From assembly GCF_000425385.1 (NCBI RefSeq), contig NZ_AUDI01000019.1:62001-126000 (forward strand): a stretch of 64,000 bases of DNA, written 5' to 3'. The notes below the pieces were generated by a model. The model was not told where the DNA came from and searched no databases. It saw only the letters and a list, made by a program, of their open reading frames with translations. Positions within the stretch are counted from its first letter, which is position 1. Each line of letters begins with the position of its first letter. Position numbers and translations under genes: made by a program. Source of the DNA: Pseudoduganella violaceinigra DSM 15887 (lineage in GTDB: Bacteria; Pseudomonadota; Gammaproteobacteria; Burkholderiales; Burkholderiaceae_D). This document shows, piece by piece, positions 49,747 to 57,889 of this stretch.

Positions 49747-50262
49747 ATGAAACAGTCTCAGACCTCGAAGCAGTCTGGTTTTACCCTGATCGAATTGATC
49801 GTGGTGATGGTTATCCTCGGCATCCTGGCGGCGACTGCGCTGCCCCGCTTTATCAATATGGGCGGCGATGCGCGTGCAGCCAGCCTTGCGGGTGCCCGCG
49901 GTGCGCTGAATTCCACTGTTGCGATGGTTCATGGCCGTTGGCTGGCAACGGGTTCCGGCGCGGCAGGTAACGTGACAGTAGAGGGCAACCTGGCCGTACC
50001 GGTCGACGCCTTTGGCTATCCGACCGCCACCGCGGCGTTGCTGACCGCGGCAGGCATCGATGCAGCTGACTATACGATTTATGCAGCGAGCAATAATGCG
50101 GCGGGTACGCCCGCGAATAGCGCGAGCCAGATTTCGTTCGTTCCGCGCAGTGTCGTGGGCTCGGCCGCCGGTGCCACCTGCTTCATCCAATATACCGCTG
50201 CCGTTAATGCGAATACGCCGCCCGTGATTTCGGCTGCACCGGCCGCTGCCAACTGCGGCTGA
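49747..50262 (+). CDS. mshA: MSHA-type major pilin, system B
   Basis: 171 residues from the ATG at 49,747 (GGAG upstream). The leader MKQSQTSKQSG is followed by FTLIELIVVMVILGILAATALPRFINMG, a perfect class IVa prepilin with Phe1 and Glu5. A Cys pair near the C-terminus (ATCFIQY...ANCG) would form the D-region loop. The gene ends at a strong terminator, consistent with high expression of a major subunit. It sits 37 bp after the mshF-like gene. Naming as mshA rather than mshB rests on it being the only pilin in this plus-strand block. Confidence 0.87.
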   Translation: MKQSQTSKQSGFTLIELIVVMVILGILAATALPRFINMGGDARAASLAGARGALNSTVAMVHGRWLATGSGAAGNVTVEGNLAVPVDAFGYPTATAALLTAAGIDAADYTIYAASNNAAGTPANSASQISFVPRSVVGSAAGATCFIQYTAAVNANTPPVISAAPAAANCG

Positions 50263-50275
50263 TCGTAGCGCGCTC

Positions 50276-50306
50276 AAAAAAGCCAGGCGTGTGCCTGGCT
50301 TTTTTA
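50276..50306. terminator. bidirectional terminator between mshA and the minor pilin block
   Basis: AAAAAA, GCCAGGC (50,282-50,288), loop GTGT, GCCTGGC (50,293-50,299), then TTTTTTATTTTT. The symmetry and A/T tracts on both sides allow termination of the plus-strand pilin gene and of the convergent minus-strand block. Confidence 0.92.
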
Positions 50307-50309
50307 TTT

Positions 50310-50795
50310 TTAGCAGGGCGTGCCGGTGGCCAGTCCAGCGGCGTTGTTCAGCGAACAGGCCGTCACGACGCGGCTGCGTTCCGTATAGTCGAGGCCGGTC
50401 ACGCGCGCGATGTCGGGGCAGGCGGCTGAATTGCAGGCCACCGCTGTGATGGTGTAGGAGGTTTTTCCCTGCGGCAGAAATGCGCCCGGATTGGCCGGGT
50501 CCTCCATCTCGCCTTCAAAGAACACCGTCGATGCGCAGCTCACCGTGACGTTGAAGCCGTTACCCACATTGATGGTCGTCGCGGCCGCGCAGTTCTGACT
50601 GCGCAGGGCGCGGTACATGCCCCATTCGGTGCCTGCGCGCGCCGCTTGCCAGGCGCGCGACGAGAGCAGATCCTGGTTGGCGCCAGTTTGCTGCGTTGTC
50701 GACAAGCGCGCCGCCGCTACGCCGAGTGCGGCCAGTACGACCACAATCACGATCGCTGCGATATAGCCGAAGCCTTGTAGTTGCCGGTTCTTCAC
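50310..50795 (-). CDS. MshP-like pilus protein, system B
   Basis: 161 residues from a GTG at 50,795 overlapping the mshO-like gene by 4 bp. MKNRQLQG-FGYIAAIVIVVVLAALGVAAARL is a pilin-like leader and helix with Phe1 but no Glu5, as in MshP/PilX-type minor proteins. The remainder (SSRAWQAARAGTEWGMYRAL...C...C) has four cysteines and a beta-rich C-terminus. Last gene of the inverted minor-pilin block. Likely an initiator or tip component of the MSHA pilus. Confidence 0.75.
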   Translation of the reverse strand: MKNRQLQGFGYIAAIVIVVVLAALGVAAARLSTTQQTGANQDLLSSRAWQAARAGTEWGMYRALRSQNCAAATTINVGNGFNVTVSCASTVFFEGEMEDPANPGAFLPQGKTSYTITAVACNSAACPDIARVTGLDYTERSRVVTACSLNNAAGLATGTPC

Positions 50796-51676
50796 GGTGC
50801 GTTATCCACGATGACGCTGAAGTGCAGGCGGACATTCTCATTGGCTTCGGTGAGCGTCAGATCCACTTCTGCGAGGCCGCTTAATTGCGTCGCGCCCGGA
50901 TTTGGCGTGAAGCTGATACTGCAGGCGGACACTTTGGTTGCGACGACCGGGGTAACGCCTTGCGTCGCGGTGGGGCAGGTCAAGGGGGCCGCGCCAATGG
51001 CATGTCCCCAAACGCGATAAAGGATGCCGCTACCATTGCCTTTTGCATCCAGGCCGGCATTGCTGCAAATGTAGGCGACCACCTGCTGCGCCGCGGGTAC
51101 GACGAAGAAGCGTGCACCATCGTATCCCCTTGGAACTGGCATGGGGGTCTGAAGTGTTACGCGCCTGATGCCGAGGCGAGGATCCGGCGGCGGTCCGAGA
51201 TCGGCGCTCAGACGGCCATGGTTGGCGACAGTGTAAACATCTGAGTAGTTCTGGTTGCCGATCAATATCCAGTCGTTTTGGGCGCCCTCAGCGGCAGTGG
51301 TCGCGTCGAATGCAGCGACAGTCATGCCTGGCGTGGCGGGCTTGGACTGGTCGGCTGCGGCGGGATGCGCATTGTCCCAGGCAACATCGCGATCAGTACG
51401 GAAGCGTCCTCCGCTCGAAGATGGAAGCATGCCGATGCAGGGCCCTTGGCTGCTGCTGCGTATGTCGACCGAATTCGGTACCGAAATCCGGATATCGCGC
51501 GACATGCGGCGCATCACGCCGTCCGCTGCGTCGGTCAGCATGGCGCGGCGCGAACTGGCGAAGTAGTTGTTCAGCGCTGGCATGAAGAAGACCACCAGGA
51601 TGCCCGCCAGGATGCCGGTAACGACCATGACGACGATCAGTTCAACCAAAGTAAAGCCGTACTGCGATGACTTCAT
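50792..51676 (-). CDS. MshO-like minor pilin, system B
   Basis: 294 residues from the ATG at 51,676. The leader MKSSQYG is followed by FTLVELIVVMVVTGILAGILVVFFMPALNNYF, so it is a processed prepilin with Glu5. The helix runs into RRAMLTDAADGVMRRMSRDIRISVPNSV, a signature shared by MshO and PilW-like proteins, and a large beta-rich domain follows. It lies two bases after the mshD-like gene. Minor pilin, probably in the tip complex. Confidence 0.82.
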   Translation of the reverse strand: MKSSQYGFTLVELIVVMVVTGILAGILVVFFMPALNNYFASSRRAMLTDAADGVMRRMSRDIRISVPNSVDIRSSSQGPCIGMLPSSSGGRFRTDRDVAWDNAHPAAADQSKPATPGMTVAAFDATTAAEGAQNDWILIGNQNYSDVYTVANHGRLSADLGPPPDPRLGIRRVTLQTPMPVPRGYDGARFFVVPAAQQVVAYICSNAGLDAKGNGSGILYRVWGHAIGAAPLTCPTATQGVTPVVATKVSACSISFTPNPGATQLSGLAEVDLTLTEANENVRLHFSVIVDNAP

Positions 51677-51678
51677 GC

Positions 51679-52158
51679 TTAAGCTCCGCCGAAATTGCTG
51701 CGCCAGCCGACAAGCTGGTAGCTGTTTCCGCCGTTCTGGACGGTGACCGTGATCTGCCGTGTATCGCTTGCTGGAATGCCGCCGCTCAGGATGCCGCCGG
51801 CGCCATTCACGACCTGCACGCGGACGGTGTATCCGGCAGGTCCAGGCGAACCGTCGATATTGCAAACGGGGATGCCGCTTGCGCCGCCGTAGCCGTTATA
51901 GTCGTCGACGTCGTCGAAGCTACTCCTGTTGCAGCCGTTTGCGGGCAGCCCGCCCGGGCCTGCCAGGAAAGGCTTGAGCTGGATTTCTTCCATCATGCCG
52001 TCCGCGATGGCGGTCATTTGCTTGGCGATCATCGGGTCCGTGCTCGTGACTGCGGTACGCGAAAGTACGCTGAGTACGCCCGCGAGGCCGACGCTGATGA
52101 TCACCATGGCGATGATCATTTCCACCAAAGTGAAGCCGCGCCGGCGCTTATTCCACAT
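51679..52158 (-). CDS. MshD-like minor pilin, system B
   Basis: 159 residues from the ATG at 52,158, which gives a short basic leader MWNKRRRG before FTLVEMIIAMVIISVGLAGVLSVL; a longer in-frame start at 52,185 is less pilin-like. Glu5 is present. The segment ADGMMEEIQLKPF after the helix is typical for MshD/PilV-type minor pilins. The small C-terminal domain is beta-rich (YTVRVQVVNGAG...ITVTVQNGGNSYQL). Overlaps the end of the preceding mshC-like gene by 11 bp. Confidence 0.82.
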   Translation of the reverse strand: MWNKRRRGFTLVEMIIAMVIISVGLAGVLSVLSRTAVTSTDPMIAKQMTAIADGMMEEIQLKPFLAGPGGLPANGCNRSSFDDVDDYNGYGGASGIPVCNIDGSPGPAGYTVRVQVVNGAGGILSGGIPASDTRQITVTVQNGGNSYQLVGWRSNFGGA

Positions 52159-52627
52159 GGCCGGTACTCCCGTCGATACCGACATCGGGCTGGCCGGTGA
52201 TACTGATCAGGCCTGTCGCATATACAGTTCCTGCACCATTCATCGTAATTTCGCCGGACGGCTGGAAGAATATCGGTACACCGACCAATGGTCCGTTTTG
52301 CGCGCGTTCTGTGCCGTGGCTTGAGTATGGCGAGCCGTCAGGACTCGAAAATGTGCGCGCATTGGCGCCGCAAGCCTGGTCGCCGGGGCTCAGCGCAATC
52401 TGCAGCTGCACATTCTGGGCGTTGACAGTTGCACAGACCAGGCGGCGGTGGCTCACGGCGCTTTTCTGTGCGTGGTGCAGGGCGCTCAGCACTTCATTGC
52501 GGTAGGCTGAGGATGTGAATGCATCTAGCTGGCCGATGCGCGGCACGGCGATTGCCGCCAGGATGCCGATCACCACCATGATCGTCACCAGTTCGACGAT
52601 GGTGAAGCCTGGCGCGCGGCGCTTCAA
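52148..52627 (-). CDS. MshC/GspH-like minor pilin, system B
   Basis: 159 residues. The leader MKRRAPG is followed by FTIVELVTIMVVIGILAAIAVPRIG with Glu5. The next segment, FTSSAYRNEVLSALHHAQKSAVSHRR, is the GspH/FimT-type helix end found in MshC. The C-terminal half is a small beta domain. It overlaps the MshQ-like gene by 4 bp at its start, so the whole minus-strand block is translationally coupled. Confidence 0.8.
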   Translation of the reverse strand: MKRRAPGFTIVELVTIMVVIGILAAIAVPRIGQLDAFTSSAYRNEVLSALHHAQKSAVSHRRLVCATVNAQNVQLQIALSPGDQACGANARTFSSPDGSPYSSHGTERAQNGPLVGVPIFFQPSGEITMNGAGTVYATGLISITGQPDVGIDGSTGHVE

Positions 52628-55095
52628 TTGAACACCTCGCGGCCATAGATCGTCGAGCGGTTTTCAGGATTGGTCGCGCCGAATGTGGCGCGGGCTGATG
52701 GGTCCTGGGTCCAGTTGGCGTTGCATGAACCATACAGTGACCGCAGCCAGGACTGGTTGGCGCCCGTACTTGCCGGGCGCGGCGCCACCAGGCAGGAATT
52801 GTCGGCGGTGGTGGCACCGAGGTTGGCGGCAACGTCGATTGTCCCCGAGCCATTCTTGTCGTTGGCGGCATTGCTTGGCTTGCTCAGGCGGATACTGCCG
52901 CGTCCTGCTTTGATGCTGGCGCCGAGCGAAACGGAAACACCCGTCATCAGGGCGGGTGGGGACAGTGCAAACGCACCAGGCGGCAATACCGTCGTATCGT
53001 CTGCAAGGTGAAGCAGCCATGAATTACCCGAATAGTATTCGGCCCTTATCGGGACATCGAGATCCCGGCCACGGCTGCCAAAAGAGTTGCTGATCCGGAT
53101 GCGCCCACTGCGGATTTCGATCTTCGCTTCGCTGAATCCTGATGAACTTGTACCGTCCGCGTCGGTGGCGCGAACGACTATTTTGGTCGGCTTGGTGAGC
53201 GGCGTAGCGAAGGTGTAGCGTGGGCTTCCGTTGGCCGTGCCTTCGCCCGCAAGCGTGAAGGCGCCTGCCAGCAGCGTGTCAGTGGTCATTGATCCCGGGC
53301 CGGGATTTGCGGTGCCTGCAGGCGCATCGCTCCATGCCGTGAAGCTAACGTCGCGCGAAAAGAGATCGCCGCCTTTGACGTAGTAGTTTTGTGTGGGGGA
53401 ACCGGCCGCGTTCAATGCGTTCACCTTGACGCCGAAGGGCTGGCCGGAATAGGCCCAGGTGGCGGCAGGTTCCAGCACGGTGGTGAAATGGTGTGGGCGG
53501 AAGCGGCCGAACGCGCCGGTGCAACCACTGCCCGCTACATTGCTGCTGCCGGTGATCGTACGTCCAGTGGCAAGATAATTGGCGCTGGTTGCCACGATGT
53601 CGCCAGTTCCGGCTTCATCCCATGTACTGTCGGCCGAATCGGCGGAGCCGCCGCTGAAGGCGCCTAGTGTCCCGGAGAAGAGACCGCTGTCCCCGTCGAC
53701 CGGCTTACATTTGATGAACGAAAGGTCCACGTGCGCAGGCGTCGATTCCCGGCCAAAATTCGGCGTGGCCGCCGGGCTGGCAGCACCATTTATTGCCACG
53801 ACCCTGGCATTGAACGGGGCACCCGCAGCGATTGTTGCCGCATGCGGCGTCGGCCAGTTGACCTGGAAACTAGCCGGATAGGCGGTGAACGAGTCACTAC
53901 CTTGCATGGATGCCGTGGCATATTGGGCGGAGAGCTGGATCTTGCCTGCATCAGGATAGGTCACGCCGATCTGCGCCTTGGCGCTGCTGTCGAAAGCCAG
54001 GTCGAGCGCTTGCGCGTTGCCGCTGTTGCAGGTCAACGACTTGCTTACGCCATTGCTTTCGACCAGGACACTACGGGTGTTTCCGGGGGCGGCGCTTGAT
54101 GGATCGACGTACGTGCAGGTGAGTGCGACAGTTTTGGCGCCGGAGAATGCCGGGGCGCAGGAATTCGACCCCGCAAGCTTGATGGCCGAAACGGTAACAG
54201 TCTGCTTTACCGCTGCAACGTGATCGGGCACATTGAAATCGAAGCCTGAATCGTTGTAGACATGCTGGCAACTGGCCGTCGCACCGTTCCAGCATGCCGT
54301 GCCGGCAACGTCGGTGCCCAGCGTGATGCTCTTGGTGCCGCTGTATGGAACGGCGATTGTAGTCGATGTCTGCCCAGAAGGGATCGTAATGGCATAGCTT
54401 GCGATGACCGCGCCAGCGGCATTCTTGACCTGTAGCGTTCCGTTTGCACCGGACGTCGTTGTCGGGCAAGTGCCGCCGCTGGCCGCGCTTCCGCATGCCC
54501 AGACTGTAATTTGGGAGGGCGCACAGGTCAGGCCCGTGCCCGCATGTTCGACCAGGAAATGGTCTAACGATGAGGGCGGCGTGACCTTATGACAGTTGTA
54601 GTTGGTGGTCGTGTAGGAGCAATCGCCGGTGATACTGCTGTTTTTGTCTACCGTGAGGTCGTTCTTGGTAAAGACATCGCCGTCGATTAGGGAGTTTTTG
54701 TCGATGCTGATGTCGTCGCCCGAATTCAGGTCGCCATAAAGGATGGTGTTCATACCGAATTTCATGCTGCCTGTAGATATGATGTCCAGATAGCCGTTCA
54801 TGTCTTTCGCAAAGGTCACCTTGCCTTTGACGTCAAGCAGCAAGGCTTTGCCCTGCGGGATGATGAAGTTTTTTGCAGCCGAAAAATCGCCATTGACGTG
54901 CACGGTGATCGGGGCCGCGATGACGATGTATGCGTCCTTGGAAAAATCCATGGCCGGGCAGTTGTATTGGCCAGCGGAAGCGAGGGTGCAATTGAAATCG
55001 GCGCCGGTCAGGTCTGCTGGCCACGTGTAGCTCTGCGCATGCGCCAACGTCGCTGCGCACCACAGGAAAATGGCGATGATCGCGCGGAAAATCAT
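52624..55095 (-). CDS. MshQ-like large surface protein, system B
   Basis: 823 residues from the ATG at 55,095 (a TTG two codons earlier also opens the frame). A signal peptide (IFRAIIAIFLWCAATLAHAQ) is followed by a polymer-like right-handed beta region (GDLNSGDDISIDKNSLIDGDVFTKNDLTVDKN...). A series of beta-sandwich units comes next, with the FGRFRPHHFTTVLEP motif typical of the MshQ/DUF6701 family. The protein should be exported and located at the pilus tip or cell surface. In other msh loci mshQ is last; here it is first in an inverted block, divergent from mshI. Confidence 0.78.
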   Translation of the reverse strand: MIFRAIIAIFLWCAATLAHAQSYTWPADLTGADFNCTLASAGQYNCPAMDFSKDAYIVIAAPITVHVNGDFSAAKNFIIPQGKALLLDVKGKVTFAKDMNGYLDIISTGSMKFGMNTILYGDLNSGDDISIDKNSLIDGDVFTKNDLTVDKNSSITGDCSYTTTNYNCHKVTPPSSLDHFLVEHAGTGLTCAPSQITVWACGSAASGGTCPTTTSGANGTLQVKNAAGAVIASYAITIPSGQTSTTIAVPYSGTKSITLGTDVAGTACWNGATASCQHVYNDSGFDFNVPDHVAAVKQTVTVSAIKLAGSNSCAPAFSGAKTVALTCTYVDPSSAAPGNTRSVLVESNGVSKSLTCNSGNAQALDLAFDSSAKAQIGVTYPDAGKIQLSAQYATASMQGSDSFTAYPASFQVNWPTPHAATIAAGAPFNARVVAINGAASPAATPNFGRESTPAHVDLSFIKCKPVDGDSGLFSGTLGAFSGGSADSADSTWDEAGTGDIVATSANYLATGRTITGSSNVAGSGCTGAFGRFRPHHFTTVLEPAATWAYSGQPFGVKVNALNAAGSPTQNYYVKGGDLFSRDVSFTAWSDAPAGTANPGPGSMTTDTLLAGAFTLAGEGTANGSPRYTFATPLTKPTKIVVRATDADGTSSSGFSEAKIEIRSGRIRISNSFGSRGRDLDVPIRAEYYSGNSWLLHLADDTTVLPPGAFALSPPALMTGVSVSLGASIKAGRGSIRLSKPSNAANDKNGSGTIDVAANLGATTADNSCLVAPRPASTGANQSWLRSLYGSCNANWTQDPSARATFGATNPENRSTIYGREVFN

Positions 55096-55259
55096 AAGCA
55101 ATCAGACCATGTGGCAACAGAATGTGTCAAGACCGTAACACCACAGGAAAAATAAATTGATAATTGGTGAAAATTTGGTAAAAGTGTAATGTAATCTTGA
55201 ATATAATCAATCGTCTACGTCGCGAAGCTCGCGTAACGTTTTCTTTCTAGATTGGCGGC
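55096..55259. promoter_or_regulatory. divergent region between MshQ-like gene and mshI
   Basis: 164 bp, markedly AT-richer than the surroundings, with a perfect TATAAT at 55,202-55,207 facing mshI. The best -35 (TTGGTA, 55,175-55,180) is 21 bp away, too far for a standard sigma70 site. The region must start two coupled operons: the minus-strand minor-pilin block and mshI through mshN. Confidence 0.45.
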
Positions 55260-56204
55260 ATGCGTTTCTTCTCTAAGACAAGAAAAAAAGAAGGCATCCT
55301 TGTGACGTCATTCCACGCAGATGGCATCTGTGTGGCACGCGTCGAGCGGCAGCCTGCCGCCAAACCAATCGTCAAACTTGCAGCATTCCATCCCGCCGCA
55401 CCGAGCCTGTCGGCCGACGCCTTGTCGCGCGCGGCACGCGATGCGCAGGCCAATAACTATGTGGGCTCGACCCTGCTGGCCGGCGGCGAATACCAGCTGC
55501 TGCAGGTGGAGGCGCCCAATGTGCCGCAGGACGAGTTGAAGACGGCCGTGCGCTGGCGCCTGAAGGACATGCTGGATTTCCATGTCGACGATGCCACGAT
55601 CGATGTGCTGGACGTCCCGGTCGACAAGAGTGGCGGCAACCGCACGCATTCGATGTTCGCCATCGCAGCGCGCAATAGCCTGATCCAGTCGCGCCAGGAT
55701 ATGTTTGCCGAGGCCCAGGTTCCTCTCTCTGTGATCGATATTCCCGAAATGGCGCAGCGGAATATCTCCGCGCTCATGGAGCCGGAAGGACGCGGTCTTG
55801 CCATGCTGTCTTTCGATGCGTCGGGCGGCCTGTTGACGGTGAGCTTCAACAAGGAGCTGTACCTGGCGCGCCATCTCGATGTGACGCTGGAGATGCTGCA
55901 AGAGCATGACGTCGAGCGCCGCCATGCGGCCTTCGACAAGATCGCGCTGGAATTGCAGCGTTCACTGGATCACTTTGACCGCCAATACCACTTCATCTCG
56001 GTATCGCGCCTGATGCTGGCGCCGACCGGCGTCTCTTCGCTGCAGGATTTCCTGTCCGCCCAGGTGTATATGCCGGTTGAACCTTTCGGGCTGGACGAGG
56101 TATTCGACCTGTCCGAGGCGCCGGGACTGAATTCCCTGGAACAGCAGGTGCGGCATTTCCTGACGCTGGGCGCGGCCCTGCGCCACGAGGAGCTTGTGCT
56201 GTGA
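55260..56204 (+). CDS. mshI: PilM/MshI-like actin-fold protein, system B
   Basis: 314 residues. An actin-like domain of the PilM type without membrane helix: ILVTSFHADGICVARVER at the start, LKTAVRWRLKDMLDFHVDDATIDVLDVP in the middle, and GLAMLSFDASGGLLTVSFNKELYLARHLDV toward the C-terminus. It corresponds to the N-terminal half of the fused system A protein and should act with the PilN-like product of the next gene, which it overlaps by 4 bp. Start ATG at 55,260. Confidence 0.82.
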   Translation: MRFFSKTRKKEGILVTSFHADGICVARVERQPAAKPIVKLAAFHPAAPSLSADALSRAARDAQANNYVGSTLLAGGEYQLLQVEAPNVPQDELKTAVRWRLKDMLDFHVDDATIDVLDVPVDKSGGNRTHSMFAIAARNSLIQSRQDMFAEAQVPLSVIDIPEMAQRNISALMEPEGRGLAMLSFDASGGLLTVSFNKELYLARHLDVTLEMLQEHDVERRHAAFDKIALELQRSLDHFDRQYHFISVSRLMLAPTGVSSLQDFLSAQVYMPVEPFGLDEVFDLSEAPGLNSLEQQVRHFLTLGAALRHEELVL

Positions 56205-56863
56205 GCCAGCAGATCAACCTGTTCAATCCCATCTTCCTCAAGCAGAAGAAGATCTTCACCACCTCGCATATGGCGCAGACCCTTGGCCTGGTGGCGGCGG
56301 GAGCCTTGCTGCTGGCCGCCTACGGCGCCGTGAAGACCTCGCAGCTGGAAAAACATGCGGAGGCCGGCAAGGTGGCGTTGGCAGCGGCGGAAGCGCGCCT
56401 GGCGCAGGTGGGCAGGGAGTTTCCTCCGCGCCAAAAGAGCAAGGCGCTCGAGGCGGAAGTGGTGCGGGTGCAGGGCGAACTGAAATCCCTGCGCGAAGTG
56501 CAGTCGGTGCTGCAACGGGGCGAATTAGGCAATACCGCCGGCTACTCGGAGTATTTCCGCGCCTTTGCGCGCGAGACCATTCCCGGCGTGTGGCTCACCA
56601 ATGTCAACGTTGTCGGCGCAGGGAAAGAAGTTGGGCTTGAGGGCAGGGCGCTGCAGCCCGAACTGTTGCCCGGGTATATCCAGAAGCTGACCCGCGAAGC
56701 CGTCCTGCAAGGGAAAACCTTCGGCAGCCTGGAGATTTCACGGCCGGGCGCGGTGGCGCGTGCCGGAACTGCGGCGGCGGGTGGTGCAGAGACTCCGTCC
56801 ACGCCCTACGTTGAATTCCGGCTTGCGGCGCAGCCCGCGCAGGCGAAGGAGGCGGCGAAATGA
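56201..56863 (+). CDS. PilN-like protein, system B
   Basis: 220 residues from a GTG overlapping the mshI stop. It begins MSQQINLFNPIFLKQKKIF, a PilN/MshI2-type cytoplasmic peptide that binds PilM. A membrane helix follows (LGLVAAGALLLAAYGAV), then a coiled coil (KALEAEVVRVQGELKSLREV) and an alpha/beta periplasmic domain with VWLTNVNVVGAGKEVGLEGRAL. Part of the inner-membrane alignment complex. Overlaps the PilO-like gene by 4 bp. Confidence 0.82.
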   Translation: MSQQINLFNPIFLKQKKIFTTSHMAQTLGLVAAGALLLAAYGAVKTSQLEKHAEAGKVALAAAEARLAQVGREFPPRQKSKALEAEVVRVQGELKSLREVQSVLQRGELGNTAGYSEYFRAFARETIPGVWLTNVNVVGAGKEVGLEGRALQPELLPGYIQKLTREAVLQGKTFGSLEISRPGAVARAGTAAAGGAETPSTPYVEFRLAAQPAQAKEAAK

Positions 56864-57525
56864 AGGCGCAGTGGGCAAAAATCAGCGCTCGCATCGATGG
56901 CATGAGCCTGCGCGAACGCATTGCCATGTTCATTGCGGCCGTGGCGGTGGTACTGTTTGTGATCAATGCGCTCGTACTGGAACCGCTTTTCGCACGCAAC
57001 AAGGGATTGGCGGAGCAGATCCAGCAGCAGAATGCGCAGCTGGAGGCGGCAAACGCCAGCGTGGCCGCGCAGATGGCTGCGTTCAATGAAAACCCGGATG
57101 CCGCCACGCAGAAGCAGTTGGCCGAGATGAACCGCGAAGCGGCTTCGTTGGCGGGAGGGCTGCGCGCCATGCAGCACGGCCTGGTCGCGCCGGAGAAAAT
57201 GGGCCAGCTGCTGCAGCAGTTGCTGCGCTCCAATGGCAAGCTGAAGCTGCTCTCCCTACGGACGCTGCCGGTCAGCGGCATGGGCGGTGGATCCAGCGAC
57301 CCGAAGGCCGCGCCTGCGCCGCGGGAACTGCTGTACCGTCATGGCGTGGAAGTGGTGCTGCAAGGCGGCTATCTCGATATGCTCGATTACATGGAAGCCC
57401 TGGAAGGCTCGCCGCAGCAAGTGTTTTGGGGCCGGGCGCAACTCGATGCGCGCACTTACCCGTCCTCCACCTTGACATTGACGCTGTACACGATGGGGCT
57501 GGACGAAAAATGGATGACGCTATGA
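56860..57525 (+). CDS. mshJ: PilO/MshJ-like protein, system B
   Basis: 221 residues. A short cytoplasmic start (WAKISARIDGMSLRER), one membrane helix (IAMFIAAVAVVLFVINALVL), a coiled coil (NKGLAEQIQQQNAQLEAANASVAAQM) and a periplasmic ferredoxin-like domain with KLLSLRTLPV and VEVVLQGGYLDMLDYMEALE, as in PilO and MshJ. It heterodimerises with the PilN-like product. Coupled to mshI-like genes upstream and to the mshK gene downstream by 4-bp overlaps. Confidence 0.83.
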   Translation: MKAQWAKISARIDGMSLRERIAMFIAAVAVVLFVINALVLEPLFARNKGLAEQIQQQNAQLEAANASVAAQMAAFNENPDAATQKQLAEMNREAASLAGGLRAMQHGLVAPEKMGQLLQQLLRSNGKLKLLSLRTLPVSGMGGGSSDPKAAPAPRELLYRHGVEVVLQGGYLDMLDYMEALEGSPQQVFWGRAQLDARTYPSSTLTLTLYTMGLDEKWMTL

Positions 57526-57881
57526 GCGCGCGCCTGATTGCCGCGGCTTTGCTGGCTGCGCCATTGGCGGCGGCCGCACAATCGCACGTCGGCCTGGTCG
57601 ACCCCACTCGGCCGCCGCCGGAAATCCTGCAACTGCAGTCGCCGGGTTCTGTTTCCGTGCCGAGCGGGCCGCATAAGCCGGTCTTGCAATCGGTCCTGGT
57701 CGGTAAAGGCCATGCGGGGCGCGAGGTTGCCGTCATCGATGGTGTAGTCGTGCGTAAGGGCGAAAAATTCCAGGATGCCGTGCTGGAGGAAGTGGGGGCG
57801 AATGTCGCAGTGCTCCGCCGCGGCAAAAAGACCGAGACGCTGATTTTATTTCCCCTTGCGGCAAGCGGCCGCAAGAAGTGA
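57522..57881 (+). CDS. mshK: MshK, periplasmic MSHA protein, system B
   Basis: 119 residues from the ATG at 57,522. A signal peptide (ARLIAAALLAAPLAAAAQS) precedes LVDPTRPPPEI, a Pro-rich motif common to MshK/PilP/GspB-like periplasmic proteins. A small beta fold (LQSVLVGKGHAGREVAVIDGVVVRKGEKFQDAVL) follows. It is expected to connect the PilN-PilO complex to the secretin. Its stop is 8 bp before the secretin ATG. Confidence 0.78.
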   Translation: MSARLIAAALLAAPLAAAAQSHVGLVDPTRPPPEILQLQSPGSVSVPSGPHKPVLQSVLVGKGHAGREVAVIDGVVVRKGEKFQDAVLEEVGANVAVLRRGKKTETLILFPLAASGRKK

Positions 57882-57889
57882 GAACGACA